In this document: positions 55,428 through 64,000 of the stretch, one piece after another
How positions within the stretch are numbered: the stretch's first letter is position 1
How the letters are laid out: the number at the start of each line of letters is the position of its first letter
Assembly: GCF_018780105.1 (NCBI RefSeq)
Contig: NZ_JADMKC010000005.1
Coordinates: 142,482 to 206,481, forward strand
Source of the DNA: Thiobacillus sp.
Lineage (GTDB): Bacteria; Pseudomonadota; Gammaproteobacteria; Burkholderiales; Thiobacillaceae
Direction of reading: 5' to 3'
Length of the DNA: 64,000 bases
The notes under the pieces: generated by a model
What the model was told of the DNA's origin: nothing
Seen by the model: the letters and a program-made list of their open reading frames with translations, nothing else
Databases searched by the model: none
Position numbers and translations under genes: made by a program

Positions 55428-55955
55428 ATGGACTTCACTCAAACCTACTTCGCCCTGTTCGGCCTGCCAGCGACCTATGCGTTGAACCGCGAGCAGCTCG
55501 ACAGCGCTTACCGCGAGTTGCAGAACACCGTGCATCCCGACCGTTTTGCGGCACAGCCCGATGCCGAGCAGCGGGTGGCCATGCAGTGGGCAACCCGGGC
55601 AAACGAAGCCTATCGCACCCTGAAACACCCGGTTGACCGCGGCGTGTACCTGCTGCAGTTGCAGGGGATCGACGCGCTCGACGCACACAATACGCAGATG
55701 GCGCCGGCATTCCTGATGCAGCAGATGGCGTGGCGCGAGGCGATCGACGATGCGCGCGCGGCCAGAAGCGTGGAAGCGCTCGATACCCTGATCGACGAAT
55801 TGCGCCTCGACCACCGCCGAATTGAGACCCAACTGGCCGAACTGCTCGATGCGAGGCAGGATTTTGAGGGCGCATGCGAAGCCGTGCGCCAATTGCGATT
55901 TATGGACAAGCTCATTGCCGAAGTAGGCGATGTGTACGAAGAACTCGAAGGCTAG
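55428..55955 (+). CDS. hscB: Co-chaperone HscB
   Basis: FTQTYFALFGLPATYALNREQLDSAYRELQNTVHPDRF J-domain HPD. Confidence 0.96.
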   Translation: MDFTQTYFALFGLPATYALNREQLDSAYRELQNTVHPDRFAAQPDAEQRVAMQWATRANEAYRTLKHPVDRGVYLLQLQGIDALDAHNTQMAPAFLMQQMAWREAIDDARAARSVEALDTLIDELRLDHRRIETQLAELLDARQDFEGACEAVRQLRFMDKLIAEVGDVYEELEG

Positions 55956-55961
55956 GTAGGC

Positions 55962-57824
55962 ATGGCTCTGTTGCAAATCTCTGAACCCGGCATGTCCACT
56001 GCGCCGCACCAGCACCGGCTGGCGGTCGGTATCGATCTGGGTACCACCAATTCGCTGGTCGCCTGCGTGCGTTCCGGCCTGGCGACCATCCTCGACGACG
56101 CCGAAGGCCATGCCCTGCTGCCGTCGGTGGTGCGCTATCACGCCGATGGCGCGGTGGAAGTGGGGTATCCCGCCCAGCGCGCGCAGAGCCTTGACCCGCA
56201 CAACACCCTGATTTCGGTGAAACGCTTCATGGGACGCGGCCTGTCGGACATTGACGATGCCGGCAGCCTGCCGTACCACTTTGTCGATGCGCCGGGCATG
56301 GTGCAGATCAAGACTATTGCCGGGGTCAAAAGTCCGGTCGAGGTCTCGGCTGAAATTCTCAGGCAGCTGCGTGCGCGCGCCGAAGCAGCGCTCGGCGGCG
56401 AACTGGTCGGCGCGGTCATCACCGTCCCGGCGTATTTCGACGACGCGCAACGCCAGGCCACCAAGGATTCTGCGCAGCTTGCGGGGCTCAATGTGCTGCG
56501 CCTGCTGAACGAACCGACCGCAGCGGCGATTGCCTACGGCCTCGATAACGCATCCGAAGGCGTGTATGCGGTGTACGACCTCGGCGGCGGCACCTTCGAC
56601 ATTTCCATCCTCAAACTGTCCAGGGGCGTGTTCGAAGTGCTGGCCACCAACGGCGACTCGGCCCTGGGCGGCGATGACTTCGATCAGCGCGTGTTCTGCT
56701 GGATGGTGGAAAAGGGCCGTTTCCAGCCGCTGTCGGCAGGCGACATGCGGCTGTTGCTGACCAAGGCACGCGACGCCAAGGAAGCGCTGACCGAACATTT
56801 CGAAGTGCGCGTGACGGCCGTGTTGTCGACCGGCGAAATGATGGACGCCACGCTGACCCAGACCGAATTCAACGCCATGACGGCGAGCCTGCTGAGCAAA
56901 ACCCTGACGCCCACCCGCAAGGCGCTGCGCGACGCCGGCCTCGCCGTGGACGAAGTGAAGGGCGTGGTCATGGTCGGTGGCTCCACCCGGATGCCGTGCG
57001 TGCGGCAGGCCGTGGCCGACTTCTTCAAGCAGACGCCGCTGACCAATCTGGACCCCGACAAGGTCGTTGCGCTGGGCGCGGCGATGCAGGCCGACGTGCT
57101 GGCCGGCAACCGGGCCGGCGACGACTGGCTGCTGCTCGACGTGATTCCGCTGTCGCTGGGGCTGGAAACCATGGGCGGACTGACCGAGAAGGTCATCCCG
57201 CGCAATTCCACCATCCCCACCGCGCGCGCGCAGGAGTTCACCACCTTCAAGGACGGCCAGACCGCGATGAGCGTGCACGTGCTGCAGGGCGAGCGTGAGC
57301 TGGCGGTCGATTGCCGCTCGCTGGCGCGCTTCGATTTGCGCGGCATCCCGCCGATGGTGGCGGGTGCGGCGCGTATCCGCGTCACCTTCCAGGTCGATGC
57401 CGACGGACTTTTGTCGGTATCCGCACGCGAGCTGAGCACCGGCGTCGAGACCAGCGTGCAGGTCAAGCCTGCGTACGGCCTGGCGGACGACGACATCACC
57501 CGCATGCTGAAAGAGGCGTTCACCCACGCCAAGGACGACATGTACGCGCGCGCGCTGAACGAGCAGGTCGTCGATGCCAACGGCCTGATCGCCGCGACCC
57601 GCGCAGCGGTGCAGGAAGACGGCGCGCTGCTCGAACCCGCCGAGCACGGTGCGATCGAGGCCAGCATCGCCGCACTTGAAAACCTGCTGACGCAGCCCGA
57701 TCATCAGGCAATCAAGCGCGGTATCGAGGCCCTGAATACCGCGACCACCGACTTTGCCCAGCGCCGCATGGACCAGAACGTGCGCCGTGCGATGGCCGGC
57801 CAGAAACTGGAAACGTTTAGTTAA
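55962..57824 (+). CDS. hscA: Fe-S protein assembly chaperone HscA
   Basis: [32 protein letters not shown]; Hsp70 family, isc position. Confidence 0.97.
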   Translation: MALLQISEPGMSTAPHQHRLAVGIDLGTTNSLVACVRSGLATILDDAEGHALLPSVVRYHADGAVEVGYPAQRAQSLDPHNTLISVKRFMGRGLSDIDDAGSLPYHFVDAPGMVQIKTIAGVKSPVEVSAEILRQLRARAEAALGGELVGAVITVPAYFDDAQRQATKDSAQLAGLNVLRLLNEPTAAAIAYGLDNASEGVYAVYDLGGGTFDISILKLSRGVFEVLATNGDSALGGDDFDQRVFCWMVEKGRFQPLSAGDMRLLLTKARDAKEALTEHFEVRVTAVLSTGEMMDATLTQTEFNAMTASLLSKTLTPTRKALRDAGLAVDEVKGVVMVGGSTRMPCVRQAVADFFKQTPLTNLDPDKVVALGAAMQADVLAGNRAGDDWLLLDVIPLSLGLETMGGLTEKVIPRNSTIPTARAQEFTTFKDGQTAMSVHVLQGERELAVDCRSLARFDLRGIPPMVAGAARIRVTFQVDADGLLSVSARELSTGVETSVQVKPAYGLADDDITRMLKEAFTHAKDDMYARALNEQVVDANGLIAATRAAVQEDGALLEPAEHGAIEASIAALENLLTQPDHQAIKRGIEALNTATTDFAQRRMDQNVRRAMAGQKLETFS

Positions 57825-57841
57825 TTCGGCTTGCAAACATC

Positions 57842-58615
57842 ATGTTGAACGACGCCCTTATCGAGAGCCTGCGGCTGCGGCTCGAGGCCCATCCGATCTA
57901 CGCGGCCGTCCGCACGCCGGACGATCTTCGGGTATTCATGCAGCACCACGTCTATTCGGTGTGGGACTTCATGTCCCTGATCAAATACCTGCAAAATGAA
58001 ATCGCCCCCGCACGCTGGCCGTGGACGCCGGCCGGCGATGCCTCGGTGCAGCGTTTCATCAACGAACTGGTGCTGGAAGAAGAAACCGATATTGCGCTGC
58101 CCGGCCATGAAGGCCATACCAGCCACTTCATGCTGTACCTCGCCGCGATGCGCGAAATCGGCGCCGACGCCGATTCTCCGGCGCGCTTCGTGCAGATCGT
58201 GGCGGAGCAGGGCATTGCCGCGGCGCTCGCCACCGGCCTGGCGCCCGCGCCCTCCGCCGCCTTTACCGGCACCACCTTCGATTTTCTCGACAGCGGCAAA
58301 TCGCATACCGTGGCCGCCGCCTTGGCGCTTGGCCGCGAACATGTGATTCCGTCGATGTTCCGCGCCTTTCTGTCGCGCATGGCAGTGACCGAAGCGCAGG
58401 CACCGAGCTTTCATTACTACCTCAACCGCCACGTCCATCTGGACGAGGATTTTCATGCGCCGCTGTCATTGCGTCTGCTGGCCGCCCTGTGTGGCGACGA
58501 TGCGGAAAAATGGCGCGAAGCCGAAGCCGCAGCTGAGGCGGCCGTCAATGCGCGGTTGCTTTTCTGGGACGGTGTGTTAAAAGCATTGCCCAGTCAGCAC
58601 GCTCAGGCAGCCTGA
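57842..58615 (+). CDS. DUF3050 family protein (heme-oxygenase-like fold candidate)
   Basis: VFMQHHVYSVWDFMSLIKYLQ; NELVLEEETD; SHFMLYLAAM; HYYLNRHVHLDEDFHAPL. Confidence 0.85.
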   Translation: MLNDALIESLRLRLEAHPIYAAVRTPDDLRVFMQHHVYSVWDFMSLIKYLQNEIAPARWPWTPAGDASVQRFINELVLEEETDIALPGHEGHTSHFMLYLAAMREIGADADSPARFVQIVAEQGIAAALATGLAPAPSAAFTGTTFDFLDSGKSHTVAAALALGREHVIPSMFRAFLSRMAVTEAQAPSFHYYLNRHVHLDEDFHAPLSLRLLAALCGDDAEKWREAEAAAEAAVNARLLFWDGVLKALPSQHAQAA

Positions 58616-58645
58616 CCGAATTTCATCCCGTAGCCCCATAAAACC

Positions 58646-58984
58646 ATGCCTCAACTGATTGTTCTGCCCCACGTCGAACTCTGCCCCGAGGGCGCCGTGA
58701 TCGATGCCAAAACCGGCGACACGCTGTGCGATACCCTGCTTGCCAATGGCATCGAAATTGAACACGCCTGCGAAAAGTCCTGCGCCTGCACCACCTGTCA
58801 CGTCATCGTGCGCGAGGGCTTCAACACGCTGGCAGCGTCGACCGAAGAAGAAGACGATCTGCTCGACAAGGCATGGGGTCTGGAACCGCAATCGCGCCTG
58901 TCGTGCCAGGCACGCGTGAACGCGGCCGACCTGGTCATCGAAATCCCCAAGTACACCATCAACATGGTGAAAGAAGGACATTGA
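58646..58984 (+). CDS. fdx: ISC system 2Fe-2S ferredoxin
   Basis: EHACEKSCACTTCHVIVREGFNTLAASTEEEDDLLDKAWGLEPQSRLSCQA. Confidence 0.97.
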   Translation: MPQLIVLPHVELCPEGAVIDAKTGDTLCDTLLANGIEIEHACEKSCACTTCHVIVREGFNTLAASTEEEDDLLDKAWGLEPQSRLSCQARVNAADLVIEIPKYTINMVKEGH

Positions 58985-58985
58985 C

Positions 58986-59180
58986 ATGAAGTGGACCGAC
59001 ACCCTCGACATTGCGATCGAGCTTTCCGAAGCCCATCCCGAAATTGATCCGCGTACGATCCGCTTCACCGATCTGCACCGCTGGGTCATGGAATTGCCCG
59101 AGTTCGACGATGCCCCCGAACATTCCGGCGAAAAAATTCTCGAAGCGATCCAGATGGCCTGGATCGACGAAATGGAATAA
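58986..59180 (+). CDS. iscX: Fe-S cluster assembly protein IscX
   Basis: MKWTDTLDIAIELSEAHPEIDPRTIRFTDLHRWVMELPEFDD. Confidence 0.96.
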   Translation: MKWTDTLDIAIELSEAHPEIDPRTIRFTDLHRWVMELPEFDDAPEHSGEKILEAIQMAWIDEME

Positions 59181-59223
59181 CAGAACGGGCGAAAAACCGA
59201 GACGCCGGGCGGCCCTGCGGGCT

Positions 59224-59652
59224 TCAGCTATCCCGGCCCGGTTTCAGGCTGCGCAGTTTCTTCGTTTCACCCAGCCGCTGCTTGCTTTCCAGGCGGCGTT
59301 TTTTTGAAGCCAGCGTCGGGCGGGTCGGGCGGCGCGGTTTGTCGACTTCGCAGGCTTCACGAATCAGTTCAATCAATCGATCCAGCGCATCGTCGCGATT
59401 GCGACGCTGGCTGCGATAGCGTTCGGCCTCGATCACCAGCACCCCGTCGCGGGTGAGCCGGCGCCCCGCCAGCGTGATCAGGCGCGCACGCACCGGTTCC
59501 GGCAGCGAAGGCGAATGCGCCACGTCAAAACGCAGCTGCACCGCAGTCGAGACCTTGTTGACGTTCTGCCCGCCCGGGCCCGAGGCGCGCACGAAGTCTT
59601 CCTGGATTTCGCGCTCGTCGAGCTCGATCTGGGGGTTGACGCGAATCATCAC
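59224..59652 (-). CDS. arfB: Alternative ribosome-rescue factor ArfB (YaeJ-like)
   Basis: FVRASGPGGQNVNKVSTAVQLRFD GGQ motif; basic C-terminal tail. Confidence 0.93.
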   Translation of the reverse strand: MMIRVNPQIELDEREIQEDFVRASGPGGQNVNKVSTAVQLRFDVAHSPSLPEPVRARLITLAGRRLTRDGVLVIEAERYRSQRRNRDDALDRLIELIREACEVDKPRRPTRPTLASKKRRLESKQRLGETKKLRSLKPGRDS

Positions 59653-59674
59653 GGATTATGTCAGCCGGCGGTGC

Positions 59675-60472
<798 letters not shown>

Positions 60473-60555
60473 GGGTGGCAGGATGGCGGGATGAGAAAGA
60501 CGGCATTTTACCCGCAGGGCTGCCACGCACTGCATTCTTCGGGGAGGCAGCGAGC

Positions 60556-61170
60556 ATGAGCGGCTGCGGTTGCGATTCGGTCTGCAGTACGGCGCCGCCC
60601 GATCCGGGCTACCGCCGCGCACTGTGGGTTGCGCTGGTGTTGAACGCGCTGATGTTCGGCGTCGAGCTGGCGGCGAGTTTTTCGGCGCAGTCGGTTTCGC
60701 TGCTGGCCGACGCGGTCGATTTCCTTGGCGACGCCGGCAACTACGCGATTGCCATCTTCGTGCTCGGGCTGGCGCCGGTGTGGCGCTCGCGCACCGCGCT
60801 GTGGAAGGGCTGGCTGATGGTCGGCTACGGCGTGTTCGTGCTTGGCAAGTCGGCCTGGCAGTGGAGCGCCGGCGTGGTGCCGGAGCCGTTCATTATGGGC
60901 TGGGTGAGCCTGCTGGCGCTGGTGGTCAACGTCGGTGTGGCGGCGCTGCTATACGCGCATCGCCAGGGTGACGCACAGGCGCGTTCGGTGTGGCTGTGCT
61001 CGCGCAACGACGCGCTCGGCAATCTGGCAGTGATGGGCGCGGCGGCCGGGGTATGGGCGACCGCACACGGCTGGCCGGATATCGCGGTGGCACTGGTGCT
61101 GGCCGGACTGGCGCTGACTTCGGGGGCGTCGGTGATCCGCCAGGCGCGCGAGGAATTGCGGAGGGCTTAA
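60556..61170 (+). CDS. Cation transporter / CDF-like membrane protein with Cys-rich N-terminus
   Basis: MSGCGCDSVCS; LLADAVDFLGDAGNYAIAI; TM segments. Confidence 0.78.
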   Translation: MSGCGCDSVCSTAPPDPGYRRALWVALVLNALMFGVELAASFSAQSVSLLADAVDFLGDAGNYAIAIFVLGLAPVWRSRTALWKGWLMVGYGVFVLGKSAWQWSAGVVPEPFIMGWVSLLALVVNVGVAALLYAHRQGDAQARSVWLCSRNDALGNLAVMGAAAGVWATAHGWPDIAVALVLAGLALTSGASVIRQAREELRRA

Positions 61171-62225
61171 CTTTCCTGCTGGCGTGCCAGCGCCCACGTG
61201 ACATGCTCGCGTACCAGCGCCGAGGGATGCGCCAGGCGTGCGCCGAGCGCGGCAGCAATCGCGGGGGCGGGCGGTGCGTTGCCGAGCGCAACGGCGATAT
61301 TGCGCAGCCAGCGTTCATGGCCGATACGGCGGATCGGCGAACCGGCCAGGCGGTCGTTGAAATCGGCATCGCTCCAGGCGAACAGGTCGATCAGCCGCGC
61401 GCTGTCGAGTCCGTTGCGCACCTCGAAATCCGCCAATGCGGCCGTCTGCGCAAAGCGGTTCCACGGGCATACCAGCTGGCAGTCGTCGCAGCCGTAGATG
61501 CGGTTGCCCATGAGCGGCCGCAGTTCGAGCGGGATACTGCCCTTGAGCTCGATGGTCAGATAGGAAATGCAGCGCCGCGCATCGAGCGAGTAGGGGGCGA
61601 CGATGGCCCGGGTCGGACAGACGTCGATACAGGCCTGGCAGCTGCCGCAATGGCTCGTTTCGGGGGCGTCGACCGGCAGTGGCAGGTCGGTGTAGATCTC
61701 GCCCAGAAAGAACCAGGAGCCGTGTTGGCGGTTGAGCAGCAGCGTGTGCTTGCCGCGCCAGCCGAGGCCGGACTTCTCGGCGAGCGCGACTTCCAGCACC
61801 GGCGCGCTGTCGGTGAACACCCGGAAATGATGCGCCCCGGCCTCGGCGCTGATTCTTTCCGCCAACTTTTGCAGGCGGTTGCGCAGCACCTTGTGATAAT
61901 CGCGGCCCAGCGCATAGCGCGCGAGGTAGGCAGCGTCGGCGTCGGCCATCACGGCATGCGGATCGGCAGCCATCGGCGGCAAATAATCCAGCCGCGCGCT
62001 GATGATGCGCAGCGTGCCCGGCACCAGCTCGGCCGGCCGGCTGCGCTTCACGCCATGCGCCGCCATATAATCCATCTCGCCATGAAAACCCTGATCCAGC
62101 CATGCCAGCAAACCGGTTTCGGCGACGCTCAAGTCGCAGTCGGCGATGCCCACCCCGGCAAAGCCGAGTTCGCGTCCCCACTGTTTGATCTGCTGCGCCA
62201 GTTGCGCTAAAGCCGTCCCATGCAT
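61167..62225 (-). CDS. queG: Epoxyqueuosine reductase
   Basis: CGSCQACIDVCPTRAIVAPYSLDARRCISYLTIE; CDDCQLVCPWNRFA. Confidence 0.96.
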   Translation of the reverse strand: MHGTALAQLAQQIKQWGRELGFAGVGIADCDLSVAETGLLAWLDQGFHGEMDYMAAHGVKRSRPAELVPGTLRIISARLDYLPPMAADPHAVMADADAAYLARYALGRDYHKVLRNRLQKLAERISAEAGAHHFRVFTDSAPVLEVALAEKSGLGWRGKHTLLLNRQHGSWFFLGEIYTDLPLPVDAPETSHCGSCQACIDVCPTRAIVAPYSLDARRCISYLTIELKGSIPLELRPLMGNRIYGCDDCQLVCPWNRFAQTAALADFEVRNGLDSARLIDLFAWSDADFNDRLAGSPIRRIGHERWLRNIAVALGNAPPAPAIAAALGARLAHPSALVREHVTWALARQQES

Positions 62226-62696
62226 AAAACCGATCATACCGTGCGCTGCCATCTGGCCGACGAGGCCGCCACGCTGGCTTTCGGCGCGCGGCTGGCGCGG
62301 GAACTCAAACCGGGCATGACGTTCTACCTCGAGGGCGATCTGGGGGCGGGCAAGACGACGCTGGTGCGCGGTGTGCTGCGCGCGCTGGGGTACGCGGGCC
62401 GGGTGAAAAGCCCGACCTATACCCTAGCCGAAACCTACAGCCTGCCCGCGTTTGAGCTGTATCATTTCGACCTGTACCGGTTGCACGATCCGCGTGAATG
62501 GCTGGATGCCGGTTTCCGCGATGTCAGCGGCCAGGCAGTGAACCTGATCGAATGGCCGGACAAGGCCGCAGGCTGGTTGCCGTTGCCCGACGTGATCGTC
62601 CGTCTGAGCATTACGGACGAAGCGCGCGAGATCGAATGCGAAGCCCAAACCCCGCGCGGCGCCGAATTTCTGGAGACATGTTGTACACCTTGTTGA
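62220..62696 (+). CDS. tsaE: tRNA threonylcarbamoyladenosine biosynthesis ATPase TsaE
   Basis: FYLEGDLGAGKTTLVRGVLRALGYAGRVKSPTYTLAETY; HFDLYRLHDPREW. Confidence 0.96.
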   Translation: MHKTDHTVRCHLADEAATLAFGARLARELKPGMTFYLEGDLGAGKTTLVRGVLRALGYAGRVKSPTYTLAETYSLPAFELYHFDLYRLHDPREWLDAGFRDVSGQAVNLIEWPDKAAGWLPLPDVIVRLSITDEAREIECEAQTPRGAEFLETCCTPC

Positions 62697-63994
62697 GAAC
62701 GCTTCTGTTGTGCAGTGTTGTGCTGGCCTCGGGTTGGGCGCAGGCGCTGCAGCTGTCGGCCACCCGCCTGTGGCCGTCGCCCGATTACACGCGAATCACG
62801 CTGGAAGCGACGCAGCCGGTGGCGCACAAATCGTTCAGCCTGGCCAATCCGAACCGTCTGGTGATCGATCTGGAAGGCGTCGAGCCCGGCCCGGCGGTGG
62901 ATGCGCTGGGCAGCCTGCTGGCCGCTGACGACCCCTACATTGCCGCGATCCGCGCCGGGGTGAACCGGCCCGGCGTGATGCGCGTGGTGATCGATCTCAA
63001 AACGCCGGTGAAGCCGTCGATCTTCCTGCTGCAGCCGCTGGGCCAATATGGTCACCGGCTGGTGGTCGACCTCTATCCTGCCCAGCCCAACGCGGTTCAG
63101 CCCAACGCGGTTCAGCCGAGCCCGGCTCAAGCCAATCCCGCTCAGGCAGCACCAACGCAAACCAGCCCAGCCCAAACCAATGCGACGCAGGCAGTCGTCC
63201 CCCCGCTTGCCAACCCAGCGATCGCGGCGCAGCCCGAACCGTCCAAACCGCCCAAGGCTAGCGAGCCGCGCTATGCCCGCCTGATCACGGTGGCGATCGA
63301 TGCCGGCCACGGCGGCGAAGATCCCGGCGCGAGCGGCGCTGCCGGCTCGCGTGAAAAAGATATCACGCTGGCGCTGGCGAAGAAGCTCAAGCGCAAACTC
63401 GACGTCCAGGAGAACATGCGCGGCGTACTGATCCGCGACGGCGATTATTTCGTGCCGCTCGGCCAGCGCGTGGTCAAGGCGCGCGCGCTGAAGGCCGACC
63501 TGTTCATGTCGATCCATGCCGATGCCTTCATCAAGCCGCATGCGCGCGGCTCGTCGGTGTTTGCGCTGTCGGAAAACGGCGCCACCTCGGCGGCGGCCCG
63601 CTGGCTGGCCAAGAAGGAAAACGAGGCCGACCTCATCGGCGGCATGAATATCGACGTCAAGGATCCTTCGCTCAAGCGCACCCTGATCGACCTGACGCAG
63701 ACCACCACTATCAACGACAGCATGAAGCTCGGGCATGCCGTGCTGAAGGAAATCGGCGGCATCAACACGCTGCACAAGTCGCATGTCGAGCAGGCCGGAT
63801 TCGCGGTGCTGAAGGCACCGGACATCCCATCGATCCTGGTCGAAACCGCGTTCATTTCCAATCCGGAAGAAGAGCGCCGCCTCAACGATCCCGACTATCA
63901 GGACAAGCTGGTGGACGCCATCGTCGACGGCATCAAGACCTACTTCGCCACGCATCCGCTGGCCGCACCCTCGCGCCTGACGCGCAACCCCTGA
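62678..63994 (+). CDS. amiC: N-acetylmuramoyl-L-alanine amidase (AmiC-like, AMIN domain)
   Basis: AMIN-like N-terminus; TVAIDAGHGGEDPGASG; SIHADAF; VETAFISNPEEE. Confidence 0.92.
   Translation: MLYTLLRTLLLCSVVLASGWAQALQLSATRLWPSPDYTRITLEATQPVAHKSFSLANPNRLVIDLEGVEPGPAVDALGSLLAADDPYIAAIRAGVNRPGVMRVVIDLKTPVKPSIFLLQPLGQYGHRLVVDLYPAQPNAVQPNAVQPSPAQANPAQAAPTQTSPAQTNATQAVVPPLANPAIAAQPEPSKPPKASEPRYARLITVAIDAGHGGEDPGASGAAGSREKDITLALAKKLKRKLDVQENMRGVLIRDGDYFVPLGQRVVKARALKADLFMSIHADAFIKPHARGSSVFALSENGATSAAARWLAKKENEADLIGGMNIDVKDPSLKRTLIDLTQTTTINDSMKLGHAVLKEIGGINTLHKSHVEQAGFAVLKAPDIPSILVETAFISNPEEERRLNDPDYQDKLVDAIVDGIKTYFATHPLAAPSRLTRNP
63080..63200 (+). repeat. Degenerate repeat coding a Pro/Ala/Gln-rich linker in the amidase
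   Basis: CCCAACGCGGTTCAG twice exactly (63086-63115), then diverged QPxxAQ units. Confidence 0.75.
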
Positions 63995-64000
63995 TGGCGG

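Noticed and set aside
55380-57836. 818-aa minus-strand ORF opposite hscB/hscA
   Set aside because: Shadow ORF; the plus strand encodes well-defined HscB and HscA.
63080-63200. Possible CRISPR or satellite array
   Set aside because: Units are in phase with the amidase reading frame and encode a linker; only one exact 15-nt duplication, no spacers.

Overview
The 64 kb window comes from a GC-rich proteobacterial chromosome, most likely Betaproteobacteria (inferred from synteny and protein character, not proven). It is dense with housekeeping genes. Main blocks, left to right: dapA(partial)-bamC-MBL-rhlE; msrB; a rubrerythrin / Hdr-like Fe-S protein / DUF3501 cluster; cfa; a PEP-CTERM protein; proB; a BtuF-like binding protein; fur | bamE-dapB-grx-carAB-greA; rlmE-ftsH-folP-glmM; pstSCAB; tpiA-secG-tRNA-Leu(GAG); a complete nuoA-N operon plus DUF2818; mutS; suhB; trmJ-cysE-iscRSUA-hscBA-[DUF3050]-fdx-iscX; murI; queG; tsaE-amidase. 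I saw no CRISPR array, transposase, prophage or rRNA. The most interesting signals are small. (1) A 41-codon ORF fits between nuoA and nuoB with ATGA overlaps at both ends. (2) A DUF3050 heme-oxygenase-fold-like protein sits inside the isc operon. (3) Two near-identical TTAGAnTnAGTCTAA palindromes (PerR/Irr-like) lie upstream of rubrerythrin and ftsH, and the rubrerythrin leader is structured. (4) A sigma54-type -24/-12 element lies upstream of the PEP-CTERM gene. (5) IscR type-1-like operators precede both cysE and iscR. (6) Two unusual intergenic repeat structures occur within the isc operon. (7) Hairpins lie in the carAB leader, at ftsH/folP and at pstS/pstC. All calls were made by reading the sequence; no searches were run.
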